A DNA stretch of 64,000 nucleotides from Gilliamella sp. Lep-s35 (GTDB lineage Bacteria; Pseudomonadota; Gammaproteobacteria; Enterobacterales; Orbaceae). Made by a program: the position numbers and the translations under genes. Below the pieces are notes generated by a model. It searched no databases, was not told where the DNA came from, and saw only the letters and a list, made by a program, of their open reading frames with translations. This document shows, piece by piece, positions 20,662 through 30,049 of this stretch. The stretch spans positions 1-64,000 of the forward strand of contig NZ_WTEX01000014.1 in the NCBI RefSeq assembly GCF_009795845.1. The letters run 5' to 3'. Numbering within the stretch: the first letter of the stretch is position 1; every line of letters starts with the position of its first letter.

Positions 20662-20687
20662 ATAACGGCTGATTGTTCAGCCGTTAT
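20662..20687 (+). terminator. Hairpin between pal and cpoB
   Basis: ATAACGGCTGA (20662-20672) pairs perfectly with TCAGCCGTTAT (20677-20687) around a four-base loop, followed by TTATTTT. It probably reduces or ends pal transcription before cpoB, so that pal is made in excess over cpoB. Confidence 0.75.
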
Positions 20688-20719
20688 TTATTTTCAGAGT
20701 TCACAACGAGTTTAATAAA

Positions 20720-21460
20720 ATGCATAAAAAAATCCTCACATTGTTCTTATTTCTTTTATTCACTGGTTATGGCTGTTCTGCTGGTAGTTCTGATGTAGAT
20801 AGAACAATTCAAGCACAAGGTCAATTATTGATTGAAAATCAGCAGAAAATTAGCGACTTACAAGCAGATGTCGATACGCTTCGCGGTCAGTTAGAAGAAA
20901 CAAAATATCAACTTAATCAAGTGATTGAACGTCAAAAAATGATTTTTCAGCAAATTGGTAGTAGTTCTGGCTTTTCACCAAATTCTAATTCAGACTCACA
21001 AGAAAGCAGCTTTGAGCCATCTTCTGAATCGACTTTATCCACATCTTCACCATCAGATTTATCAGGATGGTCAACTTCAGGTGATGATAAAGCTGATTAT
21101 AATTTTATCATACAGTTTGTTAATGATGGCAAACAAAATAATGAAACCATTACCGCATTTCAAAAATATTTAAAAGCCTACCCAAAATCTAGCTATCAAG
21201 CCAACGTTAATTATTGGATCGGTCAAATTTTATATAAACAAAGTAAAAAAGATGATGCTTCATTTTATTATGCAACTGTAGTAAAAAATTTTCCATCTTC
21301 TTCAAAAGCTGCAGATAGTCTTTATAAAATAGGATTAATCTTAATTGATAAAGGAGACTCCAAAAAAGCTAAAACTGTTTTTCAGCAAGTGGTAAATAAG
21401 TATCCAAAAGATAAGAGTGTAGTTGATCGTGCTAAGAAAAAGCTTGCATCACTAAAATAG
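20720..21460 (+). CDS. cpoB: Cell division coordinator CpoB (YbgF)
   Basis: CpoB is a periplasmic TolA-binding protein that couples PBP1B activity to Tol-driven constriction. An N-terminal export signal (about 1-20) is followed by a coiled coil (about 28-75), a Ser-rich linker (75-125), and three TPR-like repeats (DYNFIIQFVNDGKQNNETITAF, SYQANVNYWIGQILYKQSKKDD, SSKAADSLYKIGLILIDKGD). The signal ends GYGCSAG; a lipid anchor at this cysteine is possible but the lipobox is poor. At 246 aa it is close to E. coli (263). Its partner PBP1B is encoded nearby (mrcB). Confidence 0.9.
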   Translation: MHKKILTLFLFLLFTGYGCSAGSSDVDRTIQAQGQLLIENQQKISDLQADVDTLRGQLEETKYQLNQVIERQKMIFQQIGSSSGFSPNSNSDSQESSFEPSSESTLSTSSPSDLSGWSTSGDDKADYNFIIQFVNDGKQNNETITAFQKYLKAYPKSSYQANVNYWIGQILYKQSKKDDASFYYATVVKNFPSSSKAADSLYKIGLILIDKGDSKKAKTVFQQVVNKYPKDKSVVDRAKKKLASLK

Positions 21461-21505
21461 AGTGTATAAATAACCAACTATCATAAAAAAATAGCAATAA
21501 AAAGG

Positions 21506-21534
21506 TTGCGTAGCGTAATAATTATAAGTATTAT
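21506..21534 (+). promoter_or_regulatory. Promoter of tRNA-Lys
   Basis: TTGCGT (-35, 21506-21511) and TATTAT (-10, 21529-21534) are separated by exactly 17 bases. The -10 is followed by ACCACCCCG, a GC-rich discriminator of the kind found at stringently controlled stable-RNA promoters. Confidence 0.6.
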
Positions 21535-21584
21535 ACCACCCCGAAGTCACTTGTAGCATTAAGTATGAAGTGATTTTGTCAAAT

Positions 21585-21660
21585 GGGTCGTTAGCTCAGT
21601 CGGTAGAGCAGCGGACTTTTAATCCGTTGGTCGAGCGTTCGAATCGCTCACGACCCACCA
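21585..21660 (+). tRNA. tRNA-Lys (anticodon TTT)
   Basis: A 76-base cloverleaf with 7-bp acceptor stem GGGTCGT/ACGACCC, D-loop GCTCAGTCGGTAGAGC, anticodon loop CTTTTAA, T-loop GTTCGAATC and encoded CCA. It is closely similar to E. coli tRNA-Lys. Its 3' end is repeated 170 bases downstream, marking it as a probable integration target. Confidence 0.97.
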
Positions 21661-21835
21661 TTTAACTACATAAATCTTAAGTAAATCAAATCGATCTAAT
21701 CAAAAACAAGAAAAGCGATGAGAACGCCAGTGTTCGACAAATTTGTCCGGAACAAATTTGAACAACACGCAGTGTTGGCCCCGCAGGGGTGAGGCACACG
21801 ATGTGCCGAATAATCGCTCACGACCCACCATTTAA
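21642..21835 (+). repeat. Duplicated tRNA-Lys 3' end flanking a structured 170-bp unit
   Basis: The last 19 bases of tRNA-Lys plus five following bases (21642-21665, AATCGCTCACGACCCACCAT plus TTAA) recur exactly at 21812-21835. The unit between them contains three tight hairpins in a row: CAAATTTGT/ACAAATTTG, CCCC-GCA-GGGG and GCACA-CGA-TGTGC. It may be an attachment-site duplication left by an excised element, as supported by the integrase remnant next to it. Alternatively it is a tRNA-end repeat like the rtT repeats that follow E. coli tyrT. Confidence 0.75.
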
Positions 21836-21856
21836 TACTATGATTTGTATTAGTTT

Positions 21857-22010
21857 TTAAGATTTTATTCCATTTTCCATTGTGTCGTTGAATGAGCTTT
21901 GTGCCGTAAATGTGACGTTGTTTGCAAACTCAAGCATATGATCTGCGTTCAAGTGAGCGTATAGATCGGTGTACCTGCTTGGACGTGTCAGCTAGCCCAA
22001 GATAACGTAT
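21857..22010 (-). pseudogene. C-terminal remnant of a tyrosine-family integrase
   Basis: Reading the minus strand up to a TAA at 21857-21859 gives 38 codons ending in a typical phage-integrase C-terminus: LYAHLNADHMLEFANNV, then TFTAQSSFND. The YAHL motif holds the family's catalytic-tyrosine neighbourhood in relatives. Just upstream, in another frame, RYLGLADTSKQ resembles the conserved LLGHAD/TS-type box, so at least one frameshift separates the pieces. Nothing further upstream is recognisable. Lying beside tRNA-Lys, it is best read as debris of an old prophage or island. Confidence 0.75.
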
Positions 22011-22095
22011 AATCATTGATTTTTGTTTGAGTTCGATGCTAAATTTTGGGGGCTATGATATTTGTCTCCTATGAGTTTTGTTTATATCATAGAGG

Positions 22096-22113
22096 CCACT
22101 TTTGTCCACTTTT
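22096..22113. repeat. CCACTTTT direct repeats near the integrase remnant
   Basis: CCACTTTT occurs at 22096-22103 and again at 22106-22113, one helical turn apart. Short phased repeats like this are typical of arm-type binding sites of tyrosine integrases. This is an inference from spacing and location. Confidence 0.4.
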
Positions 22114-22416
22114 TGGCTAGGATCACTGTTCAACCTGCTATAATAATAGACATCAAGCAAGAAAGACAATACGTAATATTTTGAGTTTGGTTAATAATAC
22201 TTAGAATTATTTCATTTTTTATTAAATGTGTATTTTTAATGAGTATTATCATTTTATGTTCATCTTATTAATTAGGTTTTGCTCATTTAGTGGAAGTTTG
22301 GCAAAATAGACAACTTAATTGGGGAATTGTGATTGCCTTTAATGACTGATTTGTTAATAATCAATAAGACGTTACATAAATATGCTATTGTTAAATAGAG
22401 CAGGAATAGAATTAGG
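22114..22416. other. Non-coding region upstream of yejA
   Basis: No gene or recognisable remnant is visible. It is AT-rich and must carry the yejABEF promoter, which I could not place with confidence. Confidence 0.4.
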
Positions 22417-24384
22417 ATGATTAGTCGAATAAAACAACCTATAAAAATATTATTTATCTTGAGTTGCTTAAGCTATATGGTCTTTTGTTCTGCGCCTGTT
22501 TTTGCTGATGAAGAACAATCAGTGCATCCTCAGACTGAGTTTCAAACCGAGGTGGAAGTTATTGTTAATCCTCAAACAGAATTACCTGACAATAACCCCA
22601 TTGATCTTGTTGGTCCACGCCAATCACATGAAGTAATTTATCATAAAACAATCTATTCACTTTCGGGAAAACCTAAATATCCAGATCATTTTCAGCATCT
22701 TGATTATGTCAATCCTAACGCACCAAAAGGCGGTGTTATTAAATTGGCTGAAGTTGGATCTTTTGATAATTTAAATCGCTTTGCTAGCCGTGGCGCACCT
22801 GAACGTAATTCAGGATCACTGTATGATAGTCTTTTTACTAATACAGCTGATGATATCACAAGCTTTTATCCCCTTATTGCTACTTCAATAACCTACTCTA
22901 ACCAATACCGTTGGGCTGAAGTTGCAATTAATCCTAATGCTCGTTTTCAAGATGACAATCCCATTACTGCCCACGATGTTGAATTTACCTTTCACAAATT
23001 TATGACCGAAGGCGTACCTCAGTATCGTGTTTATAATAAAGGCATTACAGTTAAGGCAATAGATGATCACCATGTGCGTGTTGATATTCCTGAGTCGGAT
23101 CGGGAAAAACTTCTTTCATTTGTGGGTAGTATGCGTGTTATTCCTAAACATTTTTGGCAACATCATGATTTTTCAGAACCATTAAGCACGCCACCTGTTG
23201 GTAGTGGCCCTTACTATATTAGCGATTATAAAATGGGGCAATATGTTGTTTATCGACGTAATCCGAAGTATTGGGCACGTGATTTGCCGATTAATAAAGG
23301 TTTAGATAATTTTGACGAAAAACGCATTGATTATTATATGGATGACAATGTTTCACTAGAAGCCTTTAAAGCTGGTGAATATGATTTGCGAGCTGAAGAT
23401 CAACCCAAAAATTGGTTTACTCAATATCAAGGTCGATATTTTGATAATAGCCATATTATTAAACAAGAAAAACCTGTTAAAACCGCAACCGATACTAAGT
23501 GGCTCGCATTTAATTTACAAAAAGAACTATTTAAAGATATTAAAGTACGTAAAGCGGTCTCCTTGGCATTTGATTTTGAATGGCTAAATCATGCCTTTTA
23601 TTATGACAGTTACAAAAGACCTTATAGTTTTTTTGAAAACACCATTTATGCGGCAAAAGGTAAGCCGACAGAGCAAGAATTAAAATGGCTTAATCCTTAT
23701 AAACATATTATTCCCGAAGCTGTTTTTGATAATGCTTATTCTATTTCCAAAAGTGATGGGCAAGGTTTTAATCGTGACAATTTATTAAAAGCGGCTGAAT
23801 TACTAAAACAAGCTGGATGGGAAATTAAAGATGGCAAGTTAATTAATACTAAAACGCAGCAACCATTTGAATTTGAGCTGATCAGCTCACTTGGTAGCGA
23901 TATTAAATATGCTATTCCTTTTCAACAAAATTTAGCACGTTTAGGGATCACCATGAAAATTACCTTGTTAGATTCCGCACAACATTTACGGCGTGTTCGT
24001 GAGCGTGATTATGATATGGTTGCACGTTATTATTATGCCGTAAATTATCCTAATTCTAATTTATTGATGTTTTGGGGAAGTGAATACCTTAACTCATCGT
24101 GGAATGCTTCGGGGTTACATAATAAAGCTATCGATGGCATTATCGCTGAAATTATTAAGAATGTGGATAATCAAGAAGAACTTGTTCCATTAGGACGTGC
24201 GCTTGATCGTATTTTAACGCAAGAATATCCAATGATTCCAATGTGGTATAACAGTAAAACTTATTATGCTTATTGGAACAAATTTGGGCAACCAGCTATA
24301 CAACCGACTTATGGTATAGGGGTTGATAGTTGGTGGTATGATGCAAACAAAGCAGCTAGCCTGTCTAAAAATCGGGAACATTAA
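22417..24384 (+). CDS. yejA: Periplasmic peptide-binding protein YejA of the YejABEF importer
   Basis: YejA is the extracytoplasmic solute-binding protein (SBP_bac_5 family) of an ABC importer that takes up oligopeptides, including microcin C in E. coli. A signal peptide ends near residue 31 (PVFADEE). A Glu/Pro/Thr-rich stretch at about 32-70 precedes the binding domain and makes the protein (655 aa) longer than E. coli YejA (604). The family core is clear from [20 protein letters not shown] onwards, including [15 protein letters not shown] and [13 protein letters not shown]. It is the first gene of yejABEF; yejB starts one base after its stop. Confidence 0.93.
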   Translation: MISRIKQPIKILFILSCLSYMVFCSAPVFADEEQSVHPQTEFQTEVEVIVNPQTELPDNNPIDLVGPRQSHEVIYHKTIYSLSGKPKYPDHFQHLDYVNPNAPKGGVIKLAEVGSFDNLNRFASRGAPERNSGSLYDSLFTNTADDITSFYPLIATSITYSNQYRWAEVAINPNARFQDDNPITAHDVEFTFHKFMTEGVPQYRVYNKGITVKAIDDHHVRVDIPESDREKLLSFVGSMRVIPKHFWQHHDFSEPLSTPPVGSGPYYISDYKMGQYVVYRRNPKYWARDLPINKGLDNFDEKRIDYYMDDNVSLEAFKAGEYDLRAEDQPKNWFTQYQGRYFDNSHIIKQEKPVKTATDTKWLAFNLQKELFKDIKVRKAVSLAFDFEWLNHAFYYDSYKRPYSFFENTIYAAKGKPTEQELKWLNPYKHIIPEAVFDNAYSISKSDGQGFNRDNLLKAAELLKQAGWEIKDGKLINTKTQQPFEFELISSLGSDIKYAIPFQQNLARLGITMKITLLDSAQHLRRVRERDYDMVARYYYAVNYPNSNLLMFWGSEYLNSSWNASGLHNKAIDGIIAEIIKNVDNQEELVPLGRALDRILTQEYPMIPMWYNSKTYYAYWNKFGQPAIQPTYGIGVDSWWYDANKAASLSKNREH

Positions 24385-24385
24385 T

Positions 24386-25474
24386 ATGTTAAATTATTTT
24401 ATTCGTCGACTGTTGCTGATTATTCCAACATTGTTTGTGATTTTGACTATCAACTTTTTTATTGTACAAGTTGCGCCAGGTGGACCCGTTGATCAGGCGC
24501 TTGCTATGATTGAAAACGGACCGCAAGCAGGGCAAGGGTTATTGCCGGGGAGTGGTGACTCGTCAATATCCGTACAGCAGTATAAAAACGAATCAAATTA
24601 TCGAGGCTCTCGTGGGCTTGATCCCCAAGTTGTCGCAATGATAGAAAAACAATACGGCTTTGATAAACCAATATTTGAACGTTATATCGAAACACTAAAA
24701 AAATATATACGGTTTGATTTTGGTAACAGTTTTTTTAAAAGTGAATCGGTACTAGGTTTAATTGCCAAAAGTTTACCTGTTTCAATTTCATTGGGATTAT
24801 GGAGTACTTTGCTTGTTTATCTCATTTCAATCCCGTTAGGCATTCGCAAAGCAGTGAAAGATGGTTCTGCATTTGATTTTTGGTCAAGTACCTTAATTAT
24901 TATTGGCTATGCGATACCTGCTTTTTTATTGGCAGTTTTATTGATCGTATTATTTGCTGGTGATAGTTATTGGGATATTTTTCCTCTACGTGGGCTAATA
25001 TCGAACCATTTTGATCAACTTGATTTTTGGGGAAAAGTAAAAGATTACGCATGGCACATCTGTTTGCCTACTATTGCAATGGTTATTGGCGGTTTTGCTT
25101 CGCTTACTATGCTGACTAAAAACGCATTTTTAGATGAAATACGCAAACAGTATGTAATAACCGCACGGGCTAAAGGATTAAGTGAAAGAAAAATTTTATA
25201 TAAACATGTTTTTCGCAATGCAACATTACTGATTGTATCGGGCTTTCCTGCCACTTTTGTTGGTATTTTATTTACTGGTTCATTATTGATTGAAATTATC
25301 TTTTCGCTTAATGGGCTTGGTCTATTGGGGTATGAGGCAATTATTCAGCGTGATTACCCTGTGATTTTTGGGTCGCTTTATATTTTTACGTTGGTTGGAC
25401 TTGTTACTAAACTGTTGTCTGATTTGACTTACATGATGATAGATCCACGCATTGACTTTGAGGCTCGTAACTAA
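24386..25474 (+). CDS. yejB: Peptide ABC transporter permease YejB
   Basis: An inner-membrane permease of the Dpp/Opp type, 362 aa (E. coli 364). It begins [17 protein letters not shown], which matches the family; the open frame extends 21 codons upstream, but those overlap yejA. The EAA loop that contacts the ATPase is [20 protein letters not shown]. The conserved [12 protein letters not shown] motif follows the first membrane segment. The stop codon overlaps the yejE start by one base. Confidence 0.94.
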   Translation: MLNYFIRRLLLIIPTLFVILTINFFIVQVAPGGPVDQALAMIENGPQAGQGLLPGSGDSSISVQQYKNESNYRGSRGLDPQVVAMIEKQYGFDKPIFERYIETLKKYIRFDFGNSFFKSESVLGLIAKSLPVSISLGLWSTLLVYLISIPLGIRKAVKDGSAFDFWSSTLIIIGYAIPAFLLAVLLIVLFAGDSYWDIFPLRGLISNHFDQLDFWGKVKDYAWHICLPTIAMVIGGFASLTMLTKNAFLDEIRKQYVITARAKGLSERKILYKHVFRNATLLIVSGFPATFVGILFTGSLLIEIIFSLNGLGLLGYEAIIQRDYPVIFGSLYIFTLVGLVTKLLSDLTYMMIDPRIDFEARN

Positions 25475-26505
25475 TGACCACTCATTATTCTATTAACCAA
25501 CAACGTTGGCAAAGATTTAAACATAATCGCCGTGGTTATTATTCACTTTGGTTATTTATGATCTGTTTTGTGATTAGCTTATTTGCTGATTTTATTGTTA
25601 ACGATAGACCTATCTTTATTAAATATCAGGGTAATTACTATTCGCCAATTTTTCATTTTTATCCAGAAACGGAATTTGGTGGCCAATTAGCCACGCAAAC
25701 CAACTTTCTTGATCCTGCTGTGCAAAATAAAATAGAAGCTAATGGCTGGATTTTATGGCCACCGTTTCGCTATAGTTACGATACATTAATTTATGATACA
25801 TCAAGCACTTTTCCAACGCCGCCTTCGGCATCACATTGGTTAGGCACCACCGATGCAGGTTTCGATGTATTAGCCAATATTTTATATGGTTTTCGCATAT
25901 CTATGTTTTTTGCGATTTTCTTGACGATTTTCACTTCAATTATTGGTGTCATTTTTGGGGCAATACAAGGCTATTATGGAGGGAAAGTTGATCTAATCGG
26001 TCAACGTTTCATAGAAATATGGAGTGGGTTACCAGAGCTATTTGTTATTATTCTATTAGCCAGTATTTTACCGCTTAATTTCTGGTGGTTATTAGGTATT
26101 ACCGTATTATTTGGTTGGATGGCTTTAGTAGGTGTAGTACGTACTGAATTTTTGCGTACTCGCAATTTTGATTATATTCGTGCAGCTAAAGCAATGGGAG
26201 TTAGTGACACTAAAATTATGTTTCGTCATATCTTGCCTAATGCCATGGTGGCAACATTAACCTTTCTACCTTTTATTCTTTGTGGTTCGATAACAACACT
26301 AACAGCGCTAGATTTTTTAGGTTTTGGTTTACCGATTGATTCGCCATCATTAGGACGATTATTATTACAAGGTAAAAATAATTTGCAAGCGCCTTGGCTG
26401 GGTATTAGTTCATTTTTAATTATTGCAACGTTACTTTCATTGCTCATATTTATTGGTGAAGCAGTAAGAGATGCGTTCGATCCAAACAAAGGAGTATATC
26501 GATGA
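25474..26505 (+). CDS. yejE: Peptide ABC transporter permease YejE
   Basis: The second permease of YejABEF, 343 aa (E. coli 341). A first membrane segment at about 20-45 is followed by the YejE-type periplasmic loop (FADFIVNDRPIFIKYQGNYY), then the five-helix permease domain. The EAA motif is RAAKAMGVSDTKIMFRHILPNAM. It overlaps yejB by one base and yejF by four (ATGA), consistent with coupled translation. Confidence 0.94.
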   Translation: MTTHYSINQQRWQRFKHNRRGYYSLWLFMICFVISLFADFIVNDRPIFIKYQGNYYSPIFHFYPETEFGGQLATQTNFLDPAVQNKIEANGWILWPPFRYSYDTLIYDTSSTFPTPPSASHWLGTTDAGFDVLANILYGFRISMFFAIFLTIFTSIIGVIFGAIQGYYGGKVDLIGQRFIEIWSGLPELFVIILLASILPLNFWWLLGITVLFGWMALVGVVRTEFLRTRNFDYIRAAKAMGVSDTKIMFRHILPNAMVATLTFLPFILCGSITTLTALDFLGFGLPIDSPSLGRLLLQGKNNLQAPWLGISSFLIIATLLSLLIFIGEAVRDAFDPNKGVYR

Positions 26506-28271
26506 GTTCTCCTTTATTATCAGTGCAGGATTTAAGTATCGCTTTTAAACGTGGAGTGCAAACTACATCACAAGTTGTAAGTCATGTTAACTTTGATCTT
26601 TATGAGCAAGAGACATTAGCTCTTGTCGGCGAGTCAGGCTCAGGAAAGAGTGTGACTGCGCTGTCTATCTTACGTCTGTTAAATAAAGATCAGGTGATTT
26701 ATCCTACTGGCGATATTTTGTTTGAAGGAAAATCATTATTATATGCGCCAGATAAAGAACTTCGTAAAGTTCGTGGTAATGAAATTAGCATGATCTTTCA
26801 AGAGCCGATGGTATCATTAAATCCTCTACATACAGTTGAGAAGCAACTTTATGAAGTACTGGCGTTACATCGAGGAATGAGGCGTAACCAAGCTCGTGAA
26901 GAAATTTTACAATATCTTGATCGTGTAGGTATTAAGGAACCAAAAAGTAAATTATCAGCGTATCCTCATCAACTATCTGGTGGCGAAAGGCAGCGTGTAA
27001 TGATTGCCATGGCGATTTTAACGCACCCTAAATTATTGATTGCTGATGAACCTACTACCGCTTTGGATGTATCTGTACAGGCGCAAATTATTCAGTTATT
27101 AAAAGAGCTAAAGAAAGAACTGAATATGAGCATGCTATTTATTTCACATAATCTTGGCATTGTGAAAAAGCTAGCTGATAAAGTCGCTGTGATGCAACAA
27201 GGCCAAATTGTCGAATACAATAATAAACAGCGTATCTTTTTACGTCCGCAGCATGAATATACTCAAACATTATTAAATTCCGAACCTACAGGCGACCCAG
27301 TACCGTTGCCAGATACACCGGGAATATTGCTTAATGTTAATCACCTTAATGTTGAAGTTATTGCTAAAAAACGTTTATTTTTCTGCCAAAAAAAGCAGAT
27401 CATCAACAACATTGGCTTTGCTGTACACCAAGGTGAAACGGTTGGTATTGTAGGTGAGTCAGGATCGGGTAAAAGCACTACAGCATTAGCAATTTTACGG
27501 CTAATTAAATCGCAAGGTGATATTTTATTTGATAGTCATCCGATACAACATTTAAAGGCTAAAAAGCTGTTACCATTTCGTAGCCGAATTCAAGTGGTCT
27601 TTCAAGATCCATTTTCATCACTTAATCCACGTTTTAATGTTGAGCAGATTATTAGTGAAGGGTTAGTGACTCACAAAAAGCTAAGTAAAGAAGAGCGAGA
27701 ACAAGCCGTAATTGATATTATGCAAGAAGTTGGTCTTGATCCCGAAATGCGTTATCGCTATCCAACTGAATTTTCGGGCGGTCAGCGTCAACGTATAGCA
27801 ATTGCTCGCGCATTAATTTTACAACCCGAATTATTGATTTTAGATGAGCCAACCTCATCGTTAGATCACACTATTCAAAAACAGATTATTCATTTACTTA
27901 AATCGTTACAAGAAAAGCATCAACTTAGCTATTTATTTATTAGCCATGATTTAGCTTTGGTTTATTCTATGTGTCATCAAGTGGTGGTAATGAAAGAAGG
28001 GCAAATTATTGAACAAGGCACGCGTGAAAAGATTTTCTATTTTCCTGAAAACGAATATACTAAAACGTTACTTTCATTTTTAGATAAACGACCTCGTAAA
28101 AAAAATAAAACGTTTATACACCTAGATAAAATTGAAAAAACTGACAAAATAGAAATTGCAGAAAGATTTACTGATAAAGATAATACTCAACAAAAAAACC
28201 AACAAAATAAAAATTCAGACCTAGAAAAAAAGGTCAATTGGGATGATGCGCTGTTGATGCGTAAAAAATAA
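26502..28271 (+). CDS. yejF: Peptide ABC transporter ATPase YejF with two nucleotide-binding domains and a charged tail
   Basis: YejF supplies both ATPase domains of the importer. NBD1 has Walker A GESGSGKS (about 42-49), LSGGE and LLIADEPTTALD. NBD2 has Walker A GESGSGKS (about 321-328), FSGGQ and [12 protein letters not shown]. Each is followed by an Opp/Dpp-type C-terminal extension. The total of 589 aa exceeds E. coli YejF (529). The extra about 60 residues at the C-terminus are Lys/Asp/Gln-rich (KTDKIEIAERFTDKDNTQQ) and look disordered; their purpose is unknown. Confidence 0.94.
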   Translation: MSSPLLSVQDLSIAFKRGVQTTSQVVSHVNFDLYEQETLALVGESGSGKSVTALSILRLLNKDQVIYPTGDILFEGKSLLYAPDKELRKVRGNEISMIFQEPMVSLNPLHTVEKQLYEVLALHRGMRRNQAREEILQYLDRVGIKEPKSKLSAYPHQLSGGERQRVMIAMAILTHPKLLIADEPTTALDVSVQAQIIQLLKELKKELNMSMLFISHNLGIVKKLADKVAVMQQGQIVEYNNKQRIFLRPQHEYTQTLLNSEPTGDPVPLPDTPGILLNVNHLNVEVIAKKRLFFCQKKQIINNIGFAVHQGETVGIVGESGSGKSTTALAILRLIKSQGDILFDSHPIQHLKAKKLLPFRSRIQVVFQDPFSSLNPRFNVEQIISEGLVTHKKLSKEEREQAVIDIMQEVGLDPEMRYRYPTEFSGGQRQRIAIARALILQPELLILDEPTSSLDHTIQKQIIHLLKSLQEKHQLSYLFISHDLALVYSMCHQVVVMKEGQIIEQGTREKIFYFPENEYTKTLLSFLDKRPRKKNKTFIHLDKIEKTDKIEIAERFTDKDNTQQKNQQNKNSDLEKKVNWDDALLMRKK

Positions 28272-28345
28272 ATTTATAAAACAATGATTTATATTATAAG
28301 TGATTTTGAATAAATCAATCTATTAAATAATTTAACAGGTTCATT

Positions 28346-29209
28346 ATGCAAAAACCAATACTCACTTTTTTATTAACACCTTGTTTGTCGCTTATGTCGA
28401 TAAATACGATGGCGCTAAATTGTAGCGGTAACCCGACTCAAAATACTATTGAAGCGAATAATTATATCTTTCAGATTCTTGATTATATTGACTCACCAAT
28501 AAAAGGTATCAAGCAAGAGGTTAGAAGCTCAACGACCAAATTAGGTAGTGATTTAAATAGCACGACAGCTAAGCATATACTAACGTATGATCCCAATGGA
28601 CTTATCACGCAAAGCCATTACGATCTTTATTCAGAAAAAAACATTCGGATTTATTCCGAACACCTACACAAAAATAAATCAGGCTGGGAAAATATCATTG
28701 AAGATGCAGAAGATAAAACCAATAGCATTATTCAATTTAATACCGATGAACAAGGCAAAATTGTAGTATCTCAGCAAACCAAAAAAGCAGCCGATTTTAT
28801 TTTTGTTGAAACCGATAATTATATGTATGACACTAATAATTGCCTTATTAACAAAAATGTACAATGGCAACTAAAAGAAATTGATGAAAATGGGCAATAC
28901 ATAGGTACAGAACAAAAAGGGACATCAACCTATATGTTTGGATATCAAGAACAACAGTTAGCTAAAGTGCTGTATCAATTTAGTAACAATATGAAAAATG
29001 AAAGTAATTTTTTGTATCAATATGATAACGAGCATCATCGCTTAACTGCCATTGAATCTTCTTATTTGTCAGCAGGAAAAGAAGTCGTTCATTATGTCAC
29101 TAAATTTTTAACTTTTAATGAAAAAAACGATTGGTTAACAGCAAGTAAAGTTAAAAATAACCAAGGCGGTAAACAAACAACTGTGACTCGAGAAGTGACT
29201 TATTATTAG
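28346..29209 (+). CDS. Secreted protein of unknown function, weakly YnfC-like
   Basis: The 287-residue product has a signal peptide (about 1-23, cleavage near SINTMALN). The mature part is rich in beta-strand patterns with repeated Tyr/Asp turns (ILTYDPNGLITQSHYDLYSE, YMYDTNNCLINKNV, FLYQYDNEHHRLTAIES). The opening IDSPIKGIKQEV and the ending TVTREVTYY recall E. coli YnfC (UPF0257), which is a lipoprotein; here no lipobox cysteine is evident. Function is not known. It follows yejF after 74 bases and ends in a strong terminator, so it could be the last gene of that transcript or stand alone. Confidence 0.6.
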   Translation: MQKPILTFLLTPCLSLMSINTMALNCSGNPTQNTIEANNYIFQILDYIDSPIKGIKQEVRSSTTKLGSDLNSTTAKHILTYDPNGLITQSHYDLYSEKNIRIYSEHLHKNKSGWENIIEDAEDKTNSIIQFNTDEQGKIVVSQQTKKAADFIFVETDNYMYDTNNCLINKNVQWQLKEIDENGQYIGTEQKGTSTYMFGYQEQQLAKVLYQFSNNMKNESNFLYQYDNEHHRLTAIESSYLSAGKEVVHYVTKFLTFNEKNDWLTASKVKNNQGGKQTTVTREVTYY

Positions 29210-29217
29210 ATTTTAGC

Positions 29218-29258
29218 AATACAAAAAACGTTATTTGTTTAATAGCGTTTTTTGTATT
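29218..29258. terminator. Strong terminator after the YnfC-like gene
   Basis: An 18-bp stem with one mismatch (AATACAAAAAACGTTATT, 29218-29235, against 29241-29258) and a five-base loop. A T run follows on the plus strand. It also lies downstream of frdD on the minus strand, so it may serve both directions. Confidence 0.85.
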
Positions 29259-29282
29259 TTGTCCATTTACTAAAAAACACCA

Positions 29283-29657
29283 TCACATTCGAATAAACAA
29301 TAGATAAATCGCATGCAATGTCCATGCTAATGCTAATCCAAATATCAGTACTTTTTCACGTTTTGGATGGATTTTATGTTCGTGCAAAATAGTTAAAATT
29401 TGTTGTAATCCAAACCAGACAGGTAATGAAATCGTCAAAAATAAAAAAATTTTACCAATTTCTGTGTTAGCTATTTTAATAATATAAGACCGCGTAATTA
29501 CATCACCAAATGGAATCATAAATACCATAATGATTAGCACAATGGGAAAAAAAATAGCAGCCCATGTTCCACCAAGAAAAAACAAACTTTTTATTACTTT
29601 TCCATCTGTGTTTTTTGTTAGAATTTGTTGATTTTTCATTAATTCAATACCACTCAT
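29283..29657 (-). CDS. frdD: Fumarate reductase membrane anchor subunit FrdD (orphan)
   Basis: FrdD and FrdC anchor the FrdAB catalytic subunits to the inner membrane and bind menaquinol. The 124-aa product has three membrane helices and clear FrdD features: FLGGTWAAIFFPIVLI, GKIFLFLTISLPVWFGLQ and LHEHKIHPKREKVLIFGLAL. I start it at 29657 because that ATG overlaps the frdC stop as ATGA. The frame is open further upstream, but inside frdC; a later ATG at 29639 is an alternative. No frdA or frdB is present in the window. Confidence 0.8.
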   Translation of the reverse strand: MSGIELMKNQQILTKNTDGKVIKSLFFLGGTWAAIFFPIVLIIMVFMIPFGDVITRSYIIKIANTEIGKIFLFLTISLPVWFGLQQILTILHEHKIHPKREKVLIFGLALAWTLHAIYLLFIRM

Positions 29658-30049
29658 GTCAATACAAATAAAAATAACAAACTCGATACTGCAAATGTAA
29701 CCACCCACAATCCAGCAATAACTAATAATGCATTAGATTTTTTATTAAACATTGCGCTAGAAATCGTTTTCGGGAGTAAATTAAACCAAACTATAGTATG
29801 GAAAACACTAATGAATAACGCAATACAATTTAGTGTAACAACAAAAGGGTTACGTAAAAAAAAGATAAAACGATAAAATTCATCTTGTCCAACAGCATTA
29901 GTGTACATACAAACTACACCATAGATTAAAACTAAACTTACCCAAATCATCGAAAAAGGAACTAATTTATGCATGATAGTAATTATAAAAGGGCACTTTA
30001 CATTGGTTTGAGTAGCTTCAAGGGTATTATTGTTATCTTGTTGATTCAT
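29654..30049 (-). CDS. frdC: Fumarate reductase membrane anchor subunit FrdC (orphan)
   Basis: The 131-aa product has three membrane helices and the FrdC pattern WVSLVLIYG, FFLRNPFVVTLNCIALFISV and FHTIVWFNLLPKT, matching E. coli FrdC in length and helix placement. The N-terminal REGTAVP segment of E. coli, which contains the quinone-site Glu29, is replaced here by HKLVPFS, with Lys at that position by my hand alignment. Normally frdC follows frdB; here 873 bases without any gene lie upstream. The pair may pair with FrdAB encoded elsewhere, or be a relic. Confidence 0.75.
   Translation of the reverse strand: MNQQDNNNTLEATQTNVKCPFIITIMHKLVPFSMIWVSLVLIYGVVCMYTNAVGQDEFYRFIFFLRNPFVVTLNCIALFISVFHTIVWFNLLPKTISSAMFNKKSNALLVIAGLWVVTFAVSSLLFLFVLT

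Noticed and set aside
24323-24385. 21-codon N-terminal extension of yejB
   Set aside because: Overlaps yejA; homologues start at [10 protein letters not shown].
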